NCBI GenBank assembly: GCA_963971305.1
Contig: OZ020304.1
Span: 4,464,001 to 4,528,000 of the forward strand
DNA from: Arcuatula senhousia
Taxonomy: Eukaryota; Mollusca; Bivalvia; Mytilida; Mytilidae
Direction of reading: 5' to 3'
Length of the DNA stretch: 64,000 bases
Below the pieces are notes generated by a model. The model was not told the origin of the DNA and did no database searches. It worked only from the letters and a program-made list of their open reading frames with translations. Positions 56,279-64,000 of the stretch are shown here, in pieces. Within the stretch, counting starts at the first letter, position 1. Every line of letters begins with the position of its first letter. A program made the translations under genes and the position numbers.

Positions 56279-58960
56279 TTTTTCATAACTTCTGGATAAT
56301 AAGTTTTGCTTTAGTTCAAATTTAAAACTTCTTTAAGACATATTTAATAAGGAATGGTTGAAAGGGTTATGAACTAGATACTTGGAGTCATTTGACATCT
56401 TAAAGATGTGAATTAAAAACAAAGACATTTTGTTACTGTAACTACATTGTCAGAATCAAAGCTCACTTCTGTGACCATTCCATATTGTATATAGTTCATT
56501 GCAAATGTTCCATTTTTTGAAGCATTTTAATTTCATGCAATTATATGGAGAAAATGTGGACATTTTGACTAGCATTTTACATTCATTACCTCTATTTACC
56601 CTTGAACCTGTAGTGTGTTCTTATTATTGTATTTTTATTTGGTGCTATGAGTTTTAAATCTTTTTTGTAGCTTTGTTTTGATTTTTAAAGCATATTTTTA
56701 GAATGCATGTGAGATTTTAGATGCCAGTAAACTTTAGAAATGGAAGAAACGTCTTTTTATTTTTATATTTGAGTATGTTCAAGTTTTAAGTGTCCTGCAT
56801 CGAGTTTGCAGAAGCCCTATTGTTTTCATTTTGTTTTACTATCCACATTTTTTTTGTGAATGCTAAAACTTTAAAGCTTGACGGGGTGTCTATCACTGAG
56901 CATCTATCATAACTTTCAATTTTATAATTCTAGCTATTCTAATTGATTTCTATTGGGCTAGGTAAATATCCAAATTGATAATTACAACATAAATTTGAAT
57001 AAAATAAACCTTCTTTGCAAAATTTCAATATTTTCCTGTATTTTTTTAAGGGGAGATAGTTTATACAGAAAAATAAGGGAAAATCACATTTTAACATTTT
57101 TTTTATGGTGAACTTGATATTTTATTTAGAATATTTAAAAACACATACATACATACATTTTTTTGTACAAATTTTAAGAAAAATCTATGATTTTCTTAGA
57201 TGAAGGAAATTTGTATTTCCCTATTTGATCCTATATGATAACTACTAAAATCATGCATTTTTCAAAGTCGTTTCTAAAAAAATTCTTATGGTGAACTTTT
57301 AATTTTATCAGCAAGATTTATAGTACCATTCTAGGGCTAACTGTGGCCAAAATTTAAGAAAATTCTGTTGAAATTTTTTTGATATCCCATCTACCTTAAA
57401 GGGGTAAAGATCTGAAATTTTATAGTTATTGACTAAGGGTCATTTGAGGATTTGCATATTAAATTTCATTTATATTTATGGAATATTTTTAGAAAAAACT
57501 TATTATTTGGTGATGAGGTCATTCCAGGCTATGTCAGTATTCCAGTTAAGTCAAGATATGTATGCAATTGTCAAATGGGTTTTAGAACTCCTGTTTTAAC
57601 AGGGTTCAGTTCAGACAGATTTTACTGTTTACTGCTTTAATGACGGCATAATCTACCACCTATTGAGGCTCTGTGATATGGTTATTTTTCTATTGTTAAT
57701 GTATAAATGTTTTTTGTTACTTTTGTTTTTTTTGTACTTTTATATGCTTGTTGTTGAAAGTTATGTATTCTGGTTTTTTTAAGATTTTTTTTGTATATTG
57801 TTATTTAGATGATGTATTTTCTTCTATATCTTCATCTTATTCAGAAATGTGTATCTGATTTTATATAAACTGAGATTCAATCGGAGATGAACTATTCTAT
57901 ATTTGACTTTTTATAACATACTGTAAATGAAATGCATAATGGAGTAAGGCACGAAGCAAAGTGTTGTGAACAAACCACCCAGTGATATAATGAATATAAA
58001 TGTCTGTGGAGGCATTTTATAGATCCTAATCATTATTCTTAAAATAATAACTTTTTTGTTTTAGTAGAAGTTTTCAGAATGTAGATAATTCACTTGTCAT
58101 TAGACTAACAAAGGGCTCGTCAATATTCAACAAATGATCAAATTGCTTGAAAATTTTCAAATCACAAAACATCATGTTATATCAGTAATAAAAGTGATGT
58201 TTGGTCAGGAGACACATTATTTCAGCTTCTCTTCTTCATATAATAATCATAATGAATTCAACTTTGTCTTCATTTATTCAGCATATATCATTAGTGAAAT
58301 TTGTACACAATTCAACTCATATCTGCACTAGAAGTGTCAAAATGTATTGTAATATAATAATTGTGTATGTATAATACTCATTACATGGAGAATAGATCTG
58401 CATTTGATATATCTAGTCCCATTTATCCAAGATAGCTTGCAATTCAACTTTTTAGAAACAAAAGAATCATTTGAAGTTGTTCAGATTTTTCTGAGATGAT
58501 ATAGTAACGGCCAACGCCTAGTCTAATTACCCTTTTTCTTAGATGTACATGTTTTTTAGAGGTCAAGTACTGATTATTGTTTTTACCTACATTTTTCGTA
58601 TGAGGCTTTTGTTTCTAAAAAGGAAGGATAACTGAATGTTAGAAGTTTTGAAATAAGTTAAAATAAAAACTATTAAGAGTTGTCTTTCTTTTATTTGCAA
58701 GGTTTGATATTTTTTATGGCCCACAATGAAAAGTTTCAGAACACTAAAGTTTTTCATGGTCTGTCCTTTGTATTTCCCAAACCAGGGTTGCCTTAGCAAT
58801 TAAGCTATAAGCAACAGTCAGCAGACATGGATCCAGGATTTGATGTTAGAGGGGTGGGGCACTAAGAAAATACGAAAAAAATCTAGGTGTATTTTTCAAG
58901 AAAATCAAGATTATATGACCTTAATTTTTTTTTAGAGGGGCGCACATGGGATGCACCTGT
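56279..58960. other. Region downstream of stonin, no gene seen
   Basis: AT-rich. GAATAAAATAAACC near 56997-57010 is a candidate polyadenylation signal. A diverged match to 8990-9115 lies at about 57400-57520. Small frames (57452, 58134) lack support. Confidence 0.4.
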
Positions 58961-59280
58961 GCCTGGTCAGATTTCTGTCTGTCTGTCTGTCTGTCTGTCT
59001 GTATGGGTTGGTTCCTGGAGTTTTAATTCAATGCCTTGATTGTATATCATGAAACTTTTACACATAAAAGCTAATGGTGTAGGGATGGAGCATGTTGATT
59101 ATGGTGGTCAAAGGTCAAAGGCACATGTTTTAAAACACTTTTAAAATTCTGTGGCATTGGTTTCAAAAGAATAACTTTTAAACACCTTGATTCATGTATA
59201 ATTTCATGGCACTTACATTAAAGGTAGTAATGTATAAATGAAGCCTGTTGATTGTGGTGACCAACAGTCAAGGTCACAAA
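58961..59280 (+). repeat. (GTCT)n-headed repeat fragment
   Basis: (TCTG)n at about 58974-59002, then TGGTTCCTGGAGTTTTAATT, ATCATGAAACTTTTACACAT, GATGGAGCATGTTGATTATG. A second, diverged unit follows at about 59160-59260. Resembles the microsatellite-plus-core plan of the other families. Confidence 0.55.
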
Positions 59281-59288
59281 TAATATAC

Positions 59289-59345
59289 ACTAGAGGCTCC
59301 AAGGAGCCTGAATCTCTCACTTTGATCTCTTATGCAAAAGCTTCT
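59289..59345 (-). repeat. Tail of a hairpin-headed repeat in reverse orientation
   Basis: CTAGAGGCTCC.AGGAGCCTGAATC, then TCTCACTTTGATCTCTTATGC, is the reverse complement of the tail seen at 20400-20436 and 48095-48141. It is the only minus-orientation tail noticed. The body beyond it is too diverged to follow with certainty. Confidence 0.8.
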
Positions 59346-60604
59346 TACCTAATTTGCAACATGGTTTACATGTACTTTAAGCTTGTTAGTAACATTAAAA
59401 ATACAAGTTAAGAAAGAAAACAAATATAGTGACAAAGCTTTCAAAAAACCCTTTCAGTTGGAATTGATAGAAAACTGTGAAGCTAGGTGAAATAGATTGT
59501 TTTTCTAGCAGCTTTAATAGTAACACCTGTTATAGTGTTTTACGGCCTTCATTTCTTATGAACTACAGGTTCAATGTTGGTGACACTTATTTCACTTATA
59601 ACATGCTACTTCCCAATTTACAGTACTTTACACTGAATTTCTTTTCATGCTATGTTAAAAGCTTGTTCAGCACCTCAACATTTTGAGAAATATTAGGTAA
59701 AGCTTGATAAAACTTGATAGACTTTGATGAAGAACGTCAGTATCTTGAGTTTCAATCTCTAATTAAGAACCAGATATTTTTACAATACCCGAAGACATAT
59801 GTGTCCCGACATATGTGTCCCGAAAAGAGTCCTGTAATTTTATACCAGATATTTTTACAATACCCTAAATGCTAAATATGCATTTTCTATCATAGAAAAA
59901 TTATGCCATTGAAACTTGGACTACATGTATATTTAGAAAAGTTGCACAGCATTTGCAATCCCATTATGTACACACGAAAAGTCATTCATATTGGAAATCC
60001 CACGTCTCAATTTTAATTGATATGTCGTGTCAGGTTTAGGCACATGGACAACATATTGTGGTCATTTTATTTGCATCTGTAAATATATTATTAAGAATTT
60101 TGATGATCCATTCATTTCCATAACTTATTGCAAAGTTGGTAGTGTCATTTTAACAAAACAAACAAAATGTGATCAAAACTGAAACCGCAAGATTTGAAAT
60201 GTCAACGTCAAAACAGAGCAAAGTGAGATATTAAATTGTACGGGTTTATTTGCATATTCATGACGTTGAAATCTTAGTTTCTTACTCAAACCTGATAAAA
60301 CCAAGTCTGATGAATCATTTCTAACAAACCTTTACTACTGCAAATCACTTTCGTACACGTCAACGACGAAAAACGTCGAAACGTCAAAACTACCGTTTAT
60401 CTCATATCCGTGCGCGAAACCGGTTCATTTTTTTTTTTTGCAAAGTTAATGCTGAACTTACACCATTTATGAATTTGATTTGGAAAAAGCAATCGAAGTG
60501 CCAGAAAAGTTCTTTTGAAAAATGGCGCTAATGCAAGGCAATCACCGAAAGTAGCATAATTTCGATCTTACATCGCCCCAAAGTTTAAAGGTTTGTTTTT
60601 CCAT
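59346..60604. other. Intergenic, no gene seen
   Basis: Probably includes decayed repeat next to the reversed tail. A short direct repeat CCAGATATTTTTACAATACC occurs at about 59770 and 59844, and GACATATGTGTCCC occurs twice at about 59792-59821. No coding support. Confidence 0.4.
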
Positions 60605-61408
60605 TTTTTGTCTCGCCTGCGACGAATAGTCGCGGAAGGCGAGACATAGGTATTACTTTCCGGCGGCGACGGCGGCGGCGTCGTAAACTTTTTTGTAAGA
60701 CTTTTGTGGACAATGAATTGCTTGAAAAGTATAATAGCTAGGCATCTGATATTTGGTATACAGACAGTTCAGGTTATGGTCTACGCAACTGTCACCATGC
60801 CATGTGACCCTGACCTCAATTTCACGCTCCAGTGACTCTGTGAACTTAGGTCTTTTTTCAGGCCGTAAACTTTTTTGTAAGACTTTTGTGGACGATGAAT
60901 TGCTGGAAAAGTATATTAGCTAGGCATCTGATATTTGGTATACAGACAGTTTAGGTTATGGTCTACGCAACTGTTACCATGCCATGTGACCATGGCCCCA
61001 TTTTCACGCTCCAGTGACTCTGTGAACTTAGGTCTTTTTTCAGGCCAAAAAAACTTTTTTGTAAGACTTTTGTTGACGAGGAAATGCTGGAAAGTTATAA
61101 TAGCTAGGCATCTGATATTGGGTAAACAGACAGTTGCGGTTATGGACAACGCAACTGTCACCATGCCATGTGACCATGACCTCATTTTTATGCTCCAGTG
61201 ACTCTGTGAACTTAGGTCTTTTTTTCAGACAGCAAACTTTTTGTAATACTTGTGTGGACAATGGATTGCTTGAATAGTATAATAACTAGGCATCTGTTTT
61301 TAGGTATACAGACACTTTTTGTGTTTATATCAAGAAATGAAAGCTTAGGTAGTTGATTTTAGTGATGGTGCCGGCAGGCGAGACATACTTTTAGTGGCCA
61401 CACTTGTT
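60605..61408 (+). repeat. GTCTCGCC-hairpin repeat with about 182-bp units
   Basis: GTCTCGCCTGCGACGAATAG and TCGCGGAAGGCGAGACATAG form a hairpin, followed by a (CGGCGGCGA) tract. Three and a half units with GTAAACTTTTTTGTAAGACT, TAGCTAGGCATCTGATATTT, GGTATACAGACAGTT and CTCCAGTGACTCTGTGAAC start at about 60683, 60865, 61047 and 61227. Closes GGCAGGCGAGACATACTTTT..ACTTGTT. Confidence 0.92.
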
Positions 61409-62624
61409 AAACTCTTCAATTTGTGTAACTTTAAATGATAAAATTGGTAGTTTTTATTTAAACCGTGTTTAGTTTCTTTTACAAGAAATCAACGTTAAGT
61501 TGACTTAATAAATTTTGGTATCGTTTCTTTTTGTGGCTAGTATACACTAACCTAACTAACGGACTTAAATATGGCAATGGAAGAGGGAGGTTAGGCGCGC
61601 CTTAAAACCTGGTTTTACCCACCATTTCTTTTGAAATGCCTGTACCAAGTCAGGGTCATTGCGATCTACAATTTTTCCGGTATGTTTTCCTTGTTTTATG
61701 GACATTTGAAATTGATTCTCCAAGTTCGGTAATTTTGTTATTACCTGAGAATTTTGAAAAAAAATAAAGTTTCAAATTTTCCCTTTGTGACACCTAATTT
61801 CTAAATATCGACCATTTTTATCCAATATGTGACAAAACTTGCATTTTTTTTTCAAGATCGGACCATGAATAAGAAAGTTGCATTTGTTCCCCTTCTTGGG
61901 CGCCCCATTTCTCAAAGAAAAAAAGGTGACCTGAATAATAAATCCATATAAGGGAGTACAAGCCTGAGATTTTTTGTAATTAAAAGTTTTTTAGAATAGA
62001 AAATTTGGAAAGAATAGCTCAAAATAGCTAGACTTTATGAAAAAAGTTTTCAAAAACATGGAGCCGTTTTCAAGATATAAGCACCTAAAAATATGGCGGG
62101 AAAAAAACTTCTCTAGACTTTTCATAGGAAATACATGGAAAGTTCTTCTTCTGTTTTAACATAGAAATTGTAATTAGAATTGAATGAAATTGTTATAGGG
62201 TGCTTATTATGGCCTTCTCTTAATAGTTCTGAACAAATATTAAGAAAACATGTTAAAATTTTTTTTTTATGCATTTGAATGGATAAAAGCCGAGGATCTC
62301 GAAAATGTTCAATTTCTGAAGCTCGTACTCCCTTAATCATTTTACGGTAAGGGACAAAATTGTAAAATTTCATAGCAACCTGTCAATCAGAACTAAAGTT
62401 ATCGTGGAAAGCCAAAAAAGTTTCATTTTGCCATTTTTGGTTCCAATTTCTTAACAACAAAAAAGAGGGGAAACCCAAAATTAGTCCTATCCTTTTATGG
62501 TTAGTAACATTACTGTAAAGTTTCATAGCATTTGGGCAACCAGAACAAAATTTTTGTGGGAACAAAGAAAAAAGGTTTTTTTGGGCCCTTAATTTCAAAA
62601 TGGAATTATACACTTATGAAGACG
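61409..62624. other. Intergenic, mostly unassigned
   Basis: 61603-61677 is the second copy of the short repeat at 9180. AAGGGAGTACAAGC near 61951 and GCTCGTACTCCCTT near 62321 form an inverted pair around about 370 bp. No coding exon seen. Confidence 0.4.
61603..61677 (+). repeat. Short dispersed repeat, second copy
   Basis: TTAAAACCTGGTTTTACCCA, CCATTTCTTTTGAAATGCCT, GTACCAAGTCAGG match 9180-9246 with scattered substitutions. Family unknown. Confidence 0.7.
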
Positions 62625-62860
62625 CGGTGGTGTAGTGGTTAAGGCGTTTGGTCTGGTGACCGTACGGTCGTGAGTTCGAATCCAGTTGCCGGCACTTTAT
62701 CAACAAGATACTTTACTTCAATTGTTCCAGTCTACTCAGCTGTAAATGAATACGTGGTTAGGTAGTGATAGAAATGTTGAGTGCTAGCTGTTAGCGCCTA
62801 AACGGCAACTCCGGTTTTGTACTCCACTAGGAGCTGAGAATTGAATGAACATGGTTCGCA
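62622..62860 (+). mobile_element. tRNA-derived SINE-like element
   Basis: GACGCGGTGGTGTAGTGGTT with AAGGCG is a good pol III A box. GTGAGTTCGAATCC about 35 nt on is a B box. The acceptor-stem ends do not pair as in a working tRNA. A non-tRNA body follows (TCCAGTCTACTCAGCTGTAA, ATGAATACGTGGTTAGG), typical of mollusc tRNA-SINEs. The 3' end is approximate. Confidence 0.75.
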
Positions 62861-63822
62861 TGGTCAAATATTTACCATAGGTTATCTGTGAGACGACTTT
62901 ACTTTTGTGAAAAGCGGTATTTAAGAACCTTAAGATCTCAAAAGGGGAGGCGCACATCTTCAATATATCTGCAATAACTGCAGAATTTCAGAAAGATCTA
63001 GTATTTGGTTTTTGAGATTCAGATTACACAAGACAAGCACCCCTGCAGCGCGTCGGACTGAATGACACAACTTCGCCTTCGGTGACGCATGTTATAAAAA
63101 GAGAGCACATGGAGAAACACTAAACATGGCTTATACCTCAGCAACTATTTGCAACTTTTGCCGTTATTATGGAACCGATGCACCACATTGAAAGAGAACT
63201 GTGAACTATTGAATTGTTTTATTTATATTTTGTACTGGGTTCGAATTGAACCATGGGGCATCTATGTCCTTACCTTTGGACCTTCAAAGGGTGTCATATC
63301 TAAGCAAGTAAACTTTCTTGCGTTGACACTCTTTAATTCTAAATTATGTTCTTTTGGCTTGATTGTTGAATTAACAATATCTATAAATGATGTTTTTGTA
63401 ATAAAGAATCTAAACATTTTTGGAGTATTGCCTTCTGCCTAAGCTCAATCCCTGCGGACGAACCGAACACGACAGTTCGCCAGACACGAGGGACGATGTA
63501 GCACACCTGGTGTGGCGCATCCGACCCTCCTGTTACATTTTTGGTGGCCATTGTGGGGATTGAGATGAAACTTGGTAGTTTGGTAGTACTCCAAGATGTA
63601 AAGCAACATGGTGAACCTGTGCACAGGCATCACATTTTGGCAATCTATATTTTTCAGATTTGATAGCGCTTTGTATTTTTTATGTGATCACATGTATATA
63701 TGTTAGTATTTTATGTATGTTAGATTTGATGTTCAGATTCTATAACTGCATTTTTGATTAAGTCGAATTTTTCAGAGATTTTCTATGGTGGCATATTTCT
63801 GCCAACACATAATCATATACAT
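62861..63822. other. Intergenic, no gene seen
   Basis: GTTATAAAAAGAGAGC at about 63090 is TATA-box-like, followed by ACATGGCTTATACC, but the ATG opens only 21 codons. The 97-codon frame at 63149 has no motif. Nothing firm. Confidence 0.35.
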
Positions 63823-64000
63823 AACTAGTTAATTAAGTAGATATCTAGTTATCTAACTAGATAAATATCTAGTTATTTAACTAGATAAATTATCTAGATA
63901 TTTAACTAGATAATTAAGTGGTTATCTAGTTATTTAACTAGATATTTAACTAGTTAATTAAGTAGTTATCTAGTTATTTAACTAGATATTTAACTAGTTA
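63823..64000. repeat. AT-rich palindromic satellite, runs off the window
   Basis: Alternating TATCTAGTTA and TAACTAGATA words with TTAATTAAGTA spacers. GTTATCTAGTTATTTAACTA recurs at 63921 and 63965 (44-bp period). Almost every segment is part of an inverted repeat. The right limit is not visible. Confidence 0.85.

Noticed and set aside
62622..62695. A functional tRNA gene
   Set aside because: A and B boxes are present but the acceptor stem does not pair and a SINE-like body follows.
63090..63190. TATA-driven small gene starting ACATGGCTTATACC
   Set aside because: The ATG opens 21 codons only, with no donor site or known peptide.

Overview
The window reads as nuclear DNA of a lophotrochozoan animal, most likely a bivalve mollusc. 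It is AT-rich. Its genes have short exons with GT-AG introns. Long introns are packed with hairpin-headed, satellite-bearing repeats of the type common in bivalve genomes. Species is not determinable by eye. Gene names rest on recognised protein motifs, splice sites and phase agreement, not on database searches.

Three loci are supported. (1) Positions 786-4840, + strand: a complete five-exon acyltransferase gene, LCLAT1/AGPAT-like, 364 aa, with the HX4D and FPEGT motifs. (2) Positions 14596-10964, - strand: a four-exon gene for a 350-aa protein with an N-terminal coiled coil and a C-terminal Death domain. A 5' untranslated exon probably lies further upstream. I do not recognise its ortholog. 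(3) Positions about 25200-55160, + strand: a stonin locus. A 497-aa Ser/acidic-rich ORF (25567-27060) ends 12 nt before a strong splice donor. The next credible coding exon, 23.4 kb downstream, carries a separate 1250-aa stonin (Stoned B/STON2-like, mu-homology domain). Spliced together, the two ORFs would be 32 nt apart and in different frames. This is the layout of the Drosophila stoned locus (stnA/stnB dicistronic mRNA) and is the main finding.

The 27-50 kb intron and the intervals between loci (9.2-10.2, 19-24.5, 27.5-39.5, 44.8-48.1 kb) hold many copies of one repeat superfamily. Copies start with a TTTTTAGCTCACC hairpin and a (CCGTCGTC)n tract, and end CAGGTGAGCGATTCAGGCTCC..GGAGCC. Between these shared ends lie at least three different tandem cores, with units of 155 bp, about 505 bp and about 500 bp. 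Several other families (33.4, 41.9, 55.6, 60.6 kb) have unrelated hairpins but the same blueprint. Three TA-flanked inverted-repeat elements (23.2, 29.9, 36.7 kb) are nested inside copies. One of them has a matching empty site in a 1.37-kb tandem duplicate.

Other elements: a 523-bp TIR element with 5-bp target duplication (17.9 kb), two tRNA-derived SINE-like sequences (31.4 and 62.6 kb), a tandem pair of 663-bp units (45.6-47.0 kb), a 21-bp minisatellite (6.7 kb) and an AT-rich palindromic satellite at the right edge.
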